This document shows positions 46,470 through 59,420 of a stretch of 64,000 nucleotides of DNA, in pieces; position 1 is the stretch's first letter, and each line of letters opens with the position of its first letter. Source of the stretch: Agaricus subrufescens. Its lineage: Eukaryota; Basidiomycota; Agaricomycetes; Agaricales; Agaricaceae. Location: positions 3,782,001 through 3,846,000 of the forward strand of contig CM057058.1 of the NCBI GenBank assembly GCA_029945375.1, given 5' to 3'. A model generated the notes under the pieces. That model had not been told where the DNA came from. It ran no database searches and saw only the letters and a program-made list of their open reading frames with translations. A program made the translations under genes and the position numbers.

Positions 46470-47110
46470 GTACGGCGGGCATGCAATGGGTGGCATGCGA
46501 TGGGTGGCAGGGGATGGCGACGAGGTAGCAGCAGGGCCTTCATGTGAGCCAGGCGTAGCATGTAGTGTGAAGTGTCAGCGAGGCTGGACCGAAATGGCGC
46601 AATGGTGGCTGGGTGTTTGTACGGTGTGGTGGGCGGTGGGTGGCAGGGGATGGCAACAAGGTAGCGGCAGGCGTGGTGCATAGCGCATGGCACCAGGTGT
46701 CAGCAAGGCCGGGACTGCGATGGCACAATGGTGGCTGGGTGTTTTATGGTGTGGTGCGCGGTGGGCGGCAGGGGATGGCAACAAGGTAGCGGCAGGCGTA
46801 GCACATAGTGCGTGGCACCAAGTGTCAGTGAGGCCGGACTGCGATGGCACAATGGTGGCTGGGTGTTTGTATGGTGTGGTGCGCGGTGGGCGGCAGGGGA
46901 TGGCAACAAGGTAGCGGCAGGCGTGGCACATAGCGCATGGCACCAGGTGTCAGCGAGGCCGGACTGCGATGGCACAATGGTGGCTGGGTGTTTGTATGGC
47001 GTGGTGTGCGGTGAGCGGCAGGGGATGGCAACAAGGTAGCGGCAGGTGTAGCACATAGTGCGTGGCACCAAGTGTCAGCGAGGCCAGACTGCGATGGCGG
47101 GCAGCAGATA
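46470..47110 (+). repeat. ~125-bp satellite-like tandem array
   Basis: Four nearly identical units begin ATGGCRCAATGGTGGCTGGG at 46594, 46720, 46844 and 46969, and the next start is at 47094 (spacings 126, 124, 125, 125). A more diverged unit precedes them from ~46470. Units contain GGCAGGGGATGGCAACAAGG and AAGTGTCAGCGAGGC-like strings. Unit lengths are not multiples of three, so the many open frames here shift between units and are not genes. Confidence 0.9.
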
Positions 47111-48274
47111 GGGGCGCCGTGGTGGCTGGGTGTTCATGTTCAGCAATTAATTATTTTATGGTTAGGGTTAGGCCCATCAACTGGCAAAAAATTACATCGG
47201 ACCACATGATGAATAATCGTCACAATAAAACGAAAAGACCACTGAAATATAAAGTATAGAAAGTAAAAACCACTAAAATATAAAGTATGGAAAGTAAAAG
47301 TGAATGAAAACTATCTAAGAAAAACTCATAATGTAGGCCAACACGGATCCAGTGCTGATCTACACCATAAGTGAGAAAGAAGTAGAAAGCGGACCATACA
47401 GTATACAAACAAAAATAAACAGTGATAATAATGGATAGATAATAAATGTCAGAAAAAACATAAGACGCCTGAAAGAAAGATTATGGCCAGAACAAACGTG
47501 AAATGCAGAAAGGAAAGAACATGGCTAAAAAACAAATATCAATCAAATGGGGGAGGCGTAAGACAGGTGGATGAAACCAAACATGCACCTTTTGAGTTTT
47601 GACGCATTCAAGCGCATCCACCCCCATCACCACCACAGTCCCTGTGCCGCCCGTGCAATCAAAGAAAAAAATAAGATCCCCCAATGCCCACATTGCCTTC
47701 TGTACAGCCAGCCCACTGTTTCCATACCGGCGGAAATCATACTCCAGCATACCTCCAGGCCACCAGAAAGGGGCGGTGGAGGGAGCCTCCCATCCCTCTT
47801 GCCCAAGGCTGAATTATTGACAACAAAAGCATACAGTCTGACATACCGTGGGCGCTCGGTAGAGGTCAGGATGATGGATTTGAAGCCGCAAATTGCAGCG
47901 AGGGGGGGAAAGCTGGTATTCCAAGCGTGTGTTCGCTGCTTTTATGCCATTGGGAGGTGGGATGTCATGACATGATCGAAGATACAGGGTTGGCTGACAG
48001 CGCGCATCATTCTATTACTAGACTCTAATCCGAGTATGCCCTATCGATTGACATTCTGTGTCGTAGTGACAGATCCTGACAGACCCACATAGTAGAGAGA
48101 ACATACCTTGGATTGGGTGATGTGATGCGGCTGTGTTTGCACTGATATACTTGGAAGTTGCCCTTGCTATGTCGCTTTTCTTACTTATTCAGCTCCATTG
48201 TTGAAACTTGAAACACCATAACCGTGACAACCCTGCAAGGGTGCATTTCGAAAAGGAAGAATGGAAGCTAACGT
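47111..48274. other. Intergenic; short repeats
   Basis: An imperfect duplication of ATAAAGTATAGAAAGTAAAA occurs at about 47240-47300. Opposing open frames at 47571-47975 (+) and 47481-47750 (-) have no domain support. No gene is called. Confidence 0.45.
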
Positions 48275-49830
48275 AAAACATCGTATCCACACGGAATGCA
48301 TTCCTCCCTCGTCTACCTATTCAAGATTGGCGGATTACACAAGTTGATTATAGGCACACAAAGTTCAGAGTAACCGGACAAAGGCACTATACACAAATTT
48401 ACAGATTCGAGGTGTGACTCGAGGCTGGTGGGAGAAGAGGCGACGAGAGCATCCAATAGGCAGAGCGGCTGTGGACATAAAGGCTTTGACACCTTGCGCT
48501 TGTAACCGAGGGAGCGGAGAGGTTGATATCATGATAATTCAGATAGATGGGAAGGTAGTCATTTGAGCGTGGGGGGAATCGCTAGATGCTAGGGATGGGT
48601 ATCTTGTAATCCTAGGTCATGAGGAATATTGTGAAAAAAGATAGTTGATATAAAGTTCACAATGTACCGAGGAAGACCTGTTCACCAACAAAGTCAACAT
48701 TACATCAATACACGTAGTAGTCGCCTTGAGGATTACAGAATCTTCGATGTACCCACTTGCTGAGGAGGGGCTGCGAGGATTGAGCGACCTTGGCTGAAGG
48801 CTTGAACTCAATCACAGGCCTGTGCGCGAGTTCCATCCCCTTTCATAAAGAGTCCGTCATCAAAGGGCACACGCAACTTAGGCATGTTATTGCGACTGTA
48901 ACGTGGCGATTCGAGTCTCAACTTTGTCCAATATACCTGAAACAGAAGCGCAAACTTCATCAGCTTTACTGGATATCCTTTGACATTAAAGCATAACAGG
49001 TGTACCCAGCATCCCGTCTCGCACCTAAGCACTCCTCTTAGTAGCTCTTCCAATACAAACCTGCACTTGCACAACAGTGAATGTGGAATTTGATCATCGT
49101 TCTGTCGATACTGAATGTTCCAATCACCGCTGTTAGGATTGCATTGAGGACGAAGTAGAGAATTCTCATGTGATGCTCTCCGGCCGTAAAGTACACATAT
49201 CGTTATTGTTGGCCTATAGACCTCCTGGATTATCGCACCCAAATCGACATGGACTTCGTCACACCTTTTCGCCCAAGTATGGAATGGAGAATATGTGATC
49301 AGGATGTAGTGTGTTAAAAGCATAGCTTTCTGACTGACGATGACCAAAACTATCTGTACCGACAGGTCAACAATCGACTGTATCTAGAATGAATAGCACA
49401 TACCATTAAACTGTTGTTGTCAAGCCGCCAAGTGTCTAGTCGGGTCGGGTAGATCCATGTCTCCGGTGCAACACTCAGGTCAACGTAGATCATGAAAGAT
49501 GAAAGAACAACAGAGTTGAAAACAGGCTTAATAGGTGGCGCTCGACATGTTCTCATTTGGGAGCTCGGTAATGTGTAGCCAAGAGGCTGGAGGACCAAAG
49601 GGCGGGCCGGAATCAAGTAACGCGTATGACTGGTTCTCGAGGTGGCGGCGCGGAGTTCTCCTGAATGTAATGTTACTATCAAAAAATCCATGCTATGTTA
49701 CACTTACAATGGCAGCCACCCGTCTAGCCGGAAACACTAGTTGTCACTTAAGATGAGTGAGCCATTTCCGAAACATGCACTGATAAAGGAAGAAATGGCT
49801 GAAGGAGGTGGGGAAATACATAGCCAAGGG
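48275..49830 (-). repeat. Degenerate gene-like repeat P, copy 1
   Basis: Homologous along its length to 56575-58705 in the same orientation, with many indels. Anchors: CATTCAAGATTGG/GATTGCACAAGTTGATTAT (48325 versus 56625), GTTGATATAAAG (48645 versus 57588), and a cysteine-containing segment near 49050 versus 57910. On the minus strand both copies read SVAPETW next to an exon-like boundary (TAATG|GTATGTGC) and a CKCRFVLEELLRG / CNCRSGLKELWKS segment, so an ancestral minus-strand gene with introns is likely. I do not recognise the family and no continuous frame remains. Confidence 0.6.
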
Positions 49831-51908
49831 TAAGGCGTCCAAACAGACAGTTGGGCAGAACAAACAAGGCCGATTTCCCTGCGGCTTGATTTGCTGTCAA
49901 CAAAGGCTAAATATTAAATATCTCACCCCACCCCGGGAGCACGTGCACGATATATAACTCTGAAGTTCCAAAACTAAGCAGAGCGAAGTTCACTGTGAGT
50001 CATACACTCTATTCAGGAGACCTGATTTTCGCTGATGGAAATACATATATAGGATTTTTACATCCTTGGCAAATATTATATACTACGTTGCTCAAGTTCG
50101 TATTTTGAACCGTATTACTCTTGATCATCCGCAGCGGTTTCACCAACTCACAAACGTATGACAATGCAATCGCAAAATCACCAGAGGTGCTCCCTAATTA
50201 AACATAGCAAAAGTGAATGGAGTAGTGGAAAATCCAACATGACGGTTAGCACTGTCTTCGGAAATCGTAAAACCACACGCCAAGACCACCAGGGTTGGAT
50301 AAAAGACGGCCTCAAAGGGTGAAGAGGGCAAAAGGAAGCCAGCAGGTGAGTTATGATCAGCAAAGTCGATGAAGTCACGGTCTTACCATAGAGAATGGAT
50401 TGATAGACCAAAGTTTCCGGATTTACGAATGACGTTGAAACCCTTTGGGGTACACAATACCTAACTTATATATGCGAGTAATTGAAGTAAGGAGGTTGAG
50501 CCAGGTAAGTACGAACCTGTTGGATTATTCGAAGGTCTATGTGATTGTAGAGGAAGATTGGTGCCACAGAGCTAGTAGCATACAAGAAGCTTTCTTTAGC
50601 GAAAGTAAAAGTAAGCACTGATGGCCTAATATCTCAGAAAAAATAGAAAAGACATACCGCTGGCCTCAACGATTTCTACCTTGTATTCGAGTAGTTTACG
50701 GAAGGCGTTCATGAATTTGCCCAGCGAATGCACACTGCCTGAAAGGTTGGAAACGTTAATGGGTTAGATCGGAAACACCGTTCATGCATGCATGATTGTT
50801 GGTCCATGACTTGTCCAGACACATTGCCCTTCCCTCTATGTCCTTACTTTCAGCGAGTCCAGCGTAGTGGTTAAATGGAGTGGTCATAACATGCTCACAT
50901 TTATCTCTTTGACTTGTGAAAGTATTCGCATATCCAGAGAAACTACTGGAGTAGTCAGATAAAGGGTAGCCGATCTGTCAACCATGCCATACTGTTTAGC
51001 CCAAAGCCATACATTATAGACATGACGTACCCATCATATCTACTTCGCCAGCCACCGTTTCGAGATACAACCTCATTTCGATCTGGGTCATTCATACCAT
51101 ATAGCACATTGCATATATGTGCAGGTCGAGAATCATACACCTATATTGAAATAGGCTGGCTTGCTAGCATGCTCGAAGCCTTAATTGGAACCATTCAAAG
51201 TCAGTACTTTGTGTCTGACAGCCGAACATGGACTAGACAAAGACCGACGACATACATACAGGCTACGCTGCAGCAGATTGAGCTCCATCACATCTTTGTC
51301 GCTATTGTTCTAAGTGCTCCAGCTAACCCCTGACCACTTACTCTCCAACATCTGTCCCACATGTGGGCCAGGACTCTAGAGTGCCACACATCCAATGTTA
51401 TAGAAAAGTCGTTGGATGGGCGGGCGGAAGTAGATTGAAGAGTGAGTCGAATGAAAGGTTGGCCATCGGGTGTGCGTGAATTGGAAGGAGGAGATACAGG
51501 ATCTCGTATTGGTTTGTGACGTGGGTGGCACTCATGGCATAAAGAATGGATGAGGATGAAGGAGCCGATGGGCAAGCAATCTGATGATTGGAGACGACCG
51601 CAGAGCAGCGTGCAAGGGGGAAGGTCCTGTTGTGGGACGGGGTCAGACGCAGTATTGCTCGAGCCAGGGGCTTGCTGAGAACATCGTTAATTGATGACCA
51701 GGCATAGCATCGGTTAGCATACCCGCAACAAAGCAGTATGGGTTCAAGTGAAAAACTCCAGTGCGACAAAAGGGAAACTGCAAGCAGAAGAAAAGGTATT
51801 TGTGTGTTCAGCTACATGCCCTGTGTTTTGGACCAAAGAAAGGCAATGAGATACAAATGTCGAGCGCAAAAATTCCTGGTTCAGTTTAAAACGATCGGAG
51901 CAGAGAGC
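49831..51908. other. Region of unresolved coding remnants
   Basis: Minus-strand islands with protein-like composition include 50720-50650 (GKFMNAFRKLLEYKVEIVEA, followed by GGTATGT) and 51769-51288. They could be exons of a decayed or unrecognised gene; I could not join them. A GATATATAAC core-promoter-like motif is near 49950. Confidence 0.3.
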
Positions 51909-53829
51909 ACAAAGATCGCTGAGGCACTATGAATCAAAATGGTTTGTCACGTCACGCAGAACAAAGTGGTATAGAGAACTTGCCCACACCCCATCTGTCT
52001 TCGCCCAGCATTTGTTTGGCATGCCTGCCGCTCATTTGCCCTGCTTGTGTTGCGTTCCTCCACCACCCTCTCCACGTTCATGTCCACCTGCAATGGCTCT
52101 GTCCAGTCTTCCGACTTTCCTTGGCCGAGGGAGAAACAATTCGATCGTCGAGAGCATACGCGCAAAGGTAAACTATCAACTTTCTTGTACAAATCCTTCT
52201 CACTCTCTTCCCACAGGATAGTCACTTGTCCTGTTCGAGCATCCAGACCCCTATATATTGTGACACCCCCAAAGAAGTGCAAGCTCGTATTGGTTTCGAC
52301 AGTAAAGAGTACGGGCTTGTCTGCTCTAACAAGCACCACCAGGACAGCAACTGCTCCACTCACTCCCTCCGGCACCCGCAAACCTCGATCACCGCAGTAC
52401 GACATTTCAATCATGGAATAAACTCTACTTTACCCAAGGTTACATCAAAGTCGAAGTCGCCTTCCCAGGATCGGACAAAAATTCCAAAGCATACGTCGGT
52501 ACCATCTTCTTTCCTACCTTGATAGTGCACGAGCTGACCATACCCTTGATAGTGGCTTGGTGCTTGAACAATGCAAAACCTGGCAAAACTCAGATATAAA
52601 GCAACCACCAACAGGCCGTGGCTGTACGCGCACGATTCATGTGAAGTGGGGGTATTCTCAATCAGACGAACCCCAACGGTCTCACCTCCATGGCAGTGCT
52701 TCACTACGATAAAATAAGGTCAAATTATGACTTCAAGTTGAGTTGGTTATCGGAGGAGAGAGTATCGTGAGTGCCTCGTCTTGGATACTCTACTTTTAGC
52801 TGATGTTTCCCAGAACATGTTCTTGCTTGACGCAGACCATCCCTATTCTGCGTATACCATGGACCACGGAGCCTCCAAAATCGATATCTTTGAAGTTGGA
52901 ATCAATGGAACAAGCGATGTGACCCAAGTCGCATTTCTGTCTGATTTCTGTCTGCCCAGTTCGCACCATTCACTCACAATTACGAGTACAACACAGATGC
53001 CTTAACTATCACCGGTCCTTCACTTACCACCCCCAACGGCTATCATGGTTCGGCTCTAGTGCAAGCTATTTCAGGATTGATGCCAGTTCCGAGTGGTATG
53101 TCTCAAGGTTTGGTGCAACCTCCTCAACCAAAACTCTACAAGGTTTTCCGGTTCGAGTACTGGTCAGATCCGAATGATCCGGGTTCTGGATATATCCAAT
53201 GGAGTGTGGATGGGATACTGTTGTATAAGATGGGTACATCTGCTGTGGGGCCAGATCCCGCAACGCAGGGGAGTTCAGGCACCAGGCGGACGTTGATCCC
53301 TGTTGACCTCATGTCCATCGTTTTGAACTTGGGTATATCATGTATGTTGGCATCCTTAGTTATTCGAAACACGATGCTGAGTCTTCACCCCCCTCTTTAA
53401 CAGCAAATTGGCAGACAATTGACACCTCAACGCTATTATTCCCCACTGAGTTCTTGATTACTTATGTAGGGGTTGATCAGAGGATGGACTCGATCAATAG
53501 AGGGTGCGGTGTCAAGGAATACCGGACCGCAAACTATGTTAAAATCTACAAAGGTGAGCTGTTTTTCAGCTCGTCAGTGGTCTTTCAGTGGTCTTGTACT
53601 TGTAAAGCTATCTGTCCTCTTTCGGCATCACTTTAGCACTACTCGGACCCAACGGCCTGCGTGATGTCAGAAACAATTTTTCATTTCCGGCCCAACAATC
53701 TCTCAATTCTGTTCCCCTCCCTAACTGCCGTACTTTTGATACGTCTGCTAACGTCCTTCTGTTTTCTTATGTCTAGAGCACGATATTGCAATGCGGCCTT
53801 ATGCAAAGCCGAGAAATAAGCCCTATGAT
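51909..53829 (+). pseudogene. KRE6/SKN1-like GH16 family pseudogene, tandem copy 1
   Basis: Segments in shifting frames match beta-1,6-glucan synthesis proteins of the KRE6/SKN1 family (SKN1 domain, GH16 fold). From 5' to 3' they are RIGFDSKEYGL, FNHGINSTLPK and LPGSDKNSKAY equivalents, CDVG near 52640, DADHPYSAYTMDHGASK, FRFEYWSDPNDPGSGYIQWSV, PMSIVLNLGIS equivalents and NWQTIDTSTLLFPTEFLITYVGVDQ. The family acts in ER/Golgi on cell-wall glucan assembly. Frames change between 52781-53005, 53059-53400 and 53340-53636, and the middle of the N-terminal domain found in copy 2 (the SFYPRND to PPYWSA part) is missing. The GH16 signature E-x-D-x-x-E reads KIDIFE, so the first acid is lost. Non-functional as it stands. 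Confidence 0.75.
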
Positions 53830-55945
53830 GGACAAAGATCACTGAGGCACGAGAATCAACATGGTCTGTCACGTCACGCAGAACGCAGTTGTCATGATAG
53901 AGAAGCCCACGCCCAATCTGTCTTGGCCCCGCCTTCGCTCGGCATGCCTACCACTCATTTTCCCTGCTTGTGTTGTGTTCTTCCACCACCCTCTCCACGT
54001 TCATGACCACCTGTGATGATTCTACCCGGTCTTGCGATTTGTCCATGACCGATGGAGGAACGTTCGATCATCGAGAGTATACGCGCGTAGGTAAATGATC
54101 AATCTCCTTGCATATATCCTTCTCACTCTCTTCCCACAGGACAGTCACTTGTCCTATTTCAGCTTTCCCGACCCTTATACGTCATGACATCCCCAAAGAA
54201 GCAGAAGTTCGTATTGGTTTTGACAGTAAAGAGTACGGACTCGCCTGTTCTGACGAGCATCACCAGGACAGCAGGTCATTCTATCCTCGCAATGATCTTT
54301 GGAGAACCTGTTGAGTCTTGGTATGGTCGAAATGTGGATTTAGAGCGGTATGATCCTTGACAAATCACTATCCATGATGGTGCTATTACTTTGGCCCCAC
54401 CGTACTGGTCTGCACGCTTTCGTCCTTCCAATTCATTCCTTCATCACCAGCATAACAGGTTCGATTGCTCTGTTCACTCCCATCGACAATCACAACATTG
54501 AACTGTCACAGTGGGACGCTTATATCATGGAACAAATTCCGCTCTCCCCATGGTTATATTAAAGTCAAAGTCGTCCTCCCAGGATCGGACAAAAACTCCA
54601 AAGCATATGTCAGCACCCTCTTCCTCCGTCTCGGTAGTGTGTGAGCTGACCATGCCTTTAACAGTGACTGGATGCCTGGGCATGGAAAACCAGGCCACAC
54701 CAGGATATAGAGGAACCACTGACGGATGTGGCTGTACACGTATGATTCATGTGATGTGGGGGCATTCCTCAATCAGACGAGTCTCGACGGTCGTACCCTT
54801 CTGGCAGCGCTTCACTGCAATAAACCGAGGTCAAAGTTCAACTTCAAGTTGAGTTGGTTACTGGGCAGACAGTATCGTAAGTGCCTCACGTTGAATACTC
54901 TACTTTTAGCTAATGTTTCCCAGAACGTGTTCTTACCCCAACGCAGACCACCTGGTTTCTGTGCACACCAAAGGTCACGGAGCCTCCAAAATCGATATCG
55001 TTCAAGTTGAAATCAACAGCACAATTAGTGTGACCCAACTCGCATCTCAGTCTGCCCAGTTCGCACCGTTCACCCACGATTACGAGTACAACACCGATGC
55101 ATTAACCATTTTCAATCCTTCACTTACTACACCCAACGGTCATCACGGTTCTAGAGCAACTTCGGGATTGATGCAAGTTCCCAATGAGGTCCCAATGGTA
55201 TGTCCCAAGAATTGGTGCGGCTTGGTTATCTCAGGTCCTCAAAGTTTTCGGGTTTGAGTACTGGTCGGATCCGAATGATCTGGGTCCCGGATACATCTGA
55301 TGGAGTGTTGATGGCAACCCGTCGTGTAAGATGGATGCTGCGTCTGTGGGACAGATCCCAAGGCTCAGGGGGGTTCAGGCGTGGCACAGGGGTTGACCCC
55401 TGTTGAACCCATGTCTATTGTTTTGGACTTGGGTATCCCATGTACGTCTGCATCCTTAGCTATTCAAAACACGATACTGACCCTTCACTTCTGTTTATAA
55501 CAGCAAATTGGCAGACAATTGACATATCAACGCTATTACTCCCCACCGAAATCCTGATAATCACATAAGGGTTTATTAGAGGAAGGACTCAATCAATACT
55601 GGCTGCAGTCTCAATGAATTTCGGACCGCAAATTATATTGCGAGTCATGTTGGCACCTATGAAGGTGAGTTATTCTTCAGTATGTTGGTTGTTCTTCGAT
55701 GGTCTCGTACTTGTGAAGTCATCTGTGTTCTTTTGGCGTTGACTTGGCACCTCTGGGACTCATCGGCGTTTCGATACCGGACATAGTTCTTCATTCCTTG
55801 GTCCAACAATCTCTCGATTCTGCCGCCCTCCCTAACTGTTTACCTGATACACCTGCTAACATTATTTTTTTTCTTATCTCCGGAGTATAATGCTGCGACG
55901 TGGCCTTGTGCAAAGCCAAGAAATAAGCCCTACGATGGATCATAC
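53830..55945 (+). pseudogene. KRE6/SKN1-like GH16 family pseudogene, tandem copy 2
   Basis: A direct tandem duplicate of 51909-53829. Both units start near ACAAAGATCRCTGAGGCAC and contain GGTYTGTCACGTCACGCAGAAC about 40 bp later. It keeps more of the N-terminal domain (CSDEHHQDSRSFYPRNDL, then TIHDGAITLAPPYWSA in other frames), GYRGTTDG, YTYDSCDVGAFLNQTSLDGR, SQSAQFAPFTHDYEYNTDAL, and the end-region motif for TIDISTLLLPTEI near 55520. Stops and frameshifts are frequent. The GH16 signature is further eroded to KIDIVQ, so both acidic residues flanking the Asp are gone. Confidence 0.75.
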
Positions 55946-56574
55946 TAATGCCGCATACACCTCACGGACACATTATCTCACAACGCCGCTTATCCTCATT
56001 GCTCTTTCTAAACAAACGATCGGGGCCATTCTTCATTGTTTTACTTTCTAGATACTACCACGTTGCTTGAATCTCCCCACCTTTCGTTTCTTTATGTTCA
56101 AAGCTGGAGCTCCCTTTTCTTTTCTTTTATGGAGAGGTCTCGGTTGATTATTGTACACAACCTATACGTATTATTGTCCTCCTTTTGTTGTCGTTATCTA
56201 GTTGACCTATTAGCTTGCATGATCTTAACTCCTGTTTACGACTTAGTTCCATTCTGTTTTTCTTTATTACTTACTATTAGGATAAATATCTTATTGGACA
56301 TCTTATTTAAGAACCAACCATTTGTACGTTCCCCCTCTTCACCCGAATAAAATAACATAGCAGCTGTGACATTTCTGGTTTGTAAACGAAATGGCTGCTT
56401 CAATACACACCTGTTGACATATAAGAGATTATTGGTTGCTGAATAATTTGACTTTGGTCATACTACAATCCAGCTAACCGTCCTTCAGATATGTACTTCT
56501 GACTGCTAAGGTTATTCCTGCCATCTAGCCCTCTTAGTCTGCTCTACCCTTCCCTACAGAGAAAATTCTTTTCA
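55946..56574. other. Intergenic; T-rich
   Basis: 56036-56350 has an open hydrophobic frame caused by T-rich sequence; nothing supports a gene. Confidence 0.45.
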
Positions 56575-58705
56575 CGATGTTGCGAAACATCATATCCACT
56601 TGGAATGCAGCCTCATCTACCCATTCAAGATTGGTAGATTGCACAAGTTGATTATTGGTACACAAAGCTCAAGGTAACTTCCATACTGGACGATAACTCG
56701 GTATCTTTCAGATAGAAAAAAAAATCCTTTCGAAACGGGTTGTGTGGTAAAGAGCCTGCCAGTATAGTCATCATATTATATCGCTGACTTTAGCTACAGA
56801 ATAGGCAAACACAGCCGGACATTTGCGACACCTTCGGTAAAATAGTGTGGCGTGCTTTTGAACGGCAGTCCCGGTCGCACAGCAACCCTCTCTAAATGAC
56901 AATCGTGCAAAGCGATATGGAGCTAGATAAGCATTTGTTCAAGAGTGAATTGTGGGTACCTGAGTGCTTGAGCTCTTGAGTGGCAGTGAGGCAGAGAGCA
57001 GGTCGAACAGCGAAACCCCAGCAGAACCTGTGACAAGGACGTCACACCTCTCTCTTGTACGTGAATAAATTTATATTTTTCCTCATTTTCGGACCTTTAT
57101 CCCCGGACATGGGCGGAAAAGCTGACCATAGTACTATAGATAATAATACCGCCAATTTTGGTCCACCACTTCTCTGTTGTCGTGACTGAGAGTGTCCCGG
57201 TTTGTTGTCACCTGTCACGTTGTCGAGCCTATCAACTGGATAGGGTACTATTCGCAAATTCAGAGGTCCACAGAGGCTCGAAGCTGGTTGAAGATGGGAG
57301 AAGAGCGGTGGTAGCCAAAAAGATTTCGACACTTCACTCGTGCCCCGGAGAGCGAGGTTGATATCACGACGAGTCGTTCGACCACCGGTGGACTCGGATG
57401 GAGGTACTAGATACTAGAGGCGGGTACCGTTGATACAAGGGTCACGATGTACGTGCGGGGTGCACAAGGGAAAGTTTGGATTAGAGAGAACATGTTCGAA
57501 TCATGTTTTCCGGCAGCAAACATTTCGCGGAGAACATGCACCTCCACAGTTGTGATCCTAGCCATTAAGAAAACAGTGAGCGAGGAAAGTTGATATAAAG
57601 GTTACAACATACCAAAGAAGATCGATTCATCAATACAATTCAGCATAATGTCATGGTATGCAGTAGTTCCTTCAGGGACCACAGAATGTTCGATGTAGCC
57701 AAGTTCTGGGCAGGAAGGGCAACATGTGGATTCTATGCGCAGGGTCCTATCTCTTTCAAGATCAACATCGCAGTGTTAGAACAGATGTCACAATTTGGAT
57801 CTCACTGTTCGATATGCCTGAATCAGAAAGGTGATTTCGTGAGCTTTTTTATGAGCGTACCCAACATTTCCATCTCGCACCTCACTCTTCCATAGCTCCT
57901 TTAATCCAGACCTACAGTTGCACGATAGCAAAGGTGGATTCTCGTCCTCGTTCTGCCCAGAACTTTCCAGAACTTTCCATCTCCTTGTTAAACGGCACCA
58001 CATATGAACATCTTGTTCGCCACCATTGGCACCCCGTTGAGAGGTGGAGAATTCGCATATTGTTGTTGTTGATTCACGCCCAAACTGGCAGGGAATTTTT
58101 GCTTGCTGGTCGAGGATAGAATGAAGGATAGAATATGAGGATGTAGTATGACGCGAAGCATAGCTCTTTGACTGAGGATGAGTAAAACAATCAACCGCAC
58201 TTGAACTGAGTAGCACATACCATTAATATTAAACGGTTGTTATGGACAAGTGCATTGTCATGATGTTAGATGGGTCCACGTTTCGGGTGCGACACTCCCA
58301 CAGGAGATGAGGGAACAAAGGGCGGCCGGTATTCCACATGTCAGCGTCCAAGCGTTCAGTATGGTAAAGCTGAGAGGCCGGGTGGAAGGAGAACCAAATG
58401 GCGAGAACAGTGTTGCCGGGGTCGAGACGAAGTAAGATGCATGACCGGGCCTGGCGGCTCTAGTGGCGGAGAGACTTTCCCTAATATCAAAGCTATTGCT
58501 GAGAATCCAGATGTAGGCTATGTTACACTTACAACGACAGTCTGGTCGAGGACATTCAGCATGAGCTACTCGTTTTTGAAGCACGCACTAACAAACTCAC
58601 CACAATACCGTTTATACACCGTCCCGAGTCCGGCTATGGTGACAGCAGCAACGACAAGAAAAGGGTTGACGCAAGGTTGATGGGGAAATACGAGACTCGG
58701 TCCAA
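56575..58705 (-). repeat. Degenerate gene-like repeat P, copy 2
   Basis: Counterpart of 48275-49830, expanded mainly by ~600 bp between 56680 and 57280. The minus strand carries VVAAVTIAGLGTVYKRY (a possible membrane helix, 58665-58610), a Pro/Ser-rich stretch leading to SVAPETWTHLTS (58275), and SCNCRSGLKELWKSEVRDGN (57920-57870). These look like separate exons of one decayed gene. Confidence 0.6.
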
Positions 58706-59249
58706 TGCGGCCGATCAGATTGATCCGATTCATCGGGAATCTCATCGACAGTCGTTCTGTAGCCACACCTCTCTAAGTTCGCTCTCTTTCTGCACACCCT
58801 CTCTCAGCAACTTTGCCAGAACCTCATCTGCCTGCCTTGTCTGCCTCACAACGAGCACTACTCCTCTCTCATATCTCCCCGAGATCCCGTGCTTTCGACA
58901 TGCAGTAACGCCACTACGTTGTTTCAGGTTTCCCTCGCTTCAAATGCCTCCCTGGCACCCAGAGCACTTTGCAGGCCTCTATCGCAATCCTCTATTGTCG
59001 GAAGTCTAGTCCAAAGAGTTGCCTCCCCATGCCAATATTTTCAAATTGTCGCCGTCTCTTTGCTTCTCACTTTGTCCCTTATCTTGTCTTCCACTTTTTC
59101 TTGAGCTGGTGGACAGTCGGATTGGTGGCATTATACATGTGTCATTGATCCAAATAAACTGTTAGCGTCAGTTCTCACTTTGATTCTAGGACTACCACCC
59201 AGTCCATTCTAACCGCAAGGGCCTGCCGATCTTTGTGATGCCCAATCTC
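58706..59249. other. Intergenic, nothing recognised
   Basis: CT-rich sequence on the plus strand without a supportable reading frame. Confidence 0.4.
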
Positions 59250-59420
59250 GTGCTTGTTCGAATGTTCACGACTACTCTTTCACCATATCCCAATGGAAGG
59301 GCGGGATCCGTCCGTCTCAGTGGTGACTTTTCGTGGATTGGTTAGAGTGGAGATCTAGGACGGTATGATCCCAGCAAAGATCGCCTATAATGGTACATCC
59401 GTTGACAACTCTGAATTAAC
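59250..59420 (+). pseudogene. Third KRE6/SKN1-like fragment
   Basis: The stretch around 59335-59400 (TGGAGATCTAGGACGGTATG, then ATC and a TAATGGTACA-like string) aligns with 54320-54380 of copy 2, the region encoding WYGRNVDLERYD and the following TIHDG equivalents. Only ~100 bp is recognisable. Confidence 0.45.

Noticed and set aside
46453..47071. Many overlapping open frames on both strands with repeated protein sequence
   Set aside because: They are produced by the 125-bp satellite; unit length is not a multiple of three, so the frame is not conserved from unit to unit.
47160..47172. Telomere-like GGTTAGGGTTAGG
   Set aside because: Only two units, inside ordinary sequence; too short to indicate a telomere or interstitial telomeric array.
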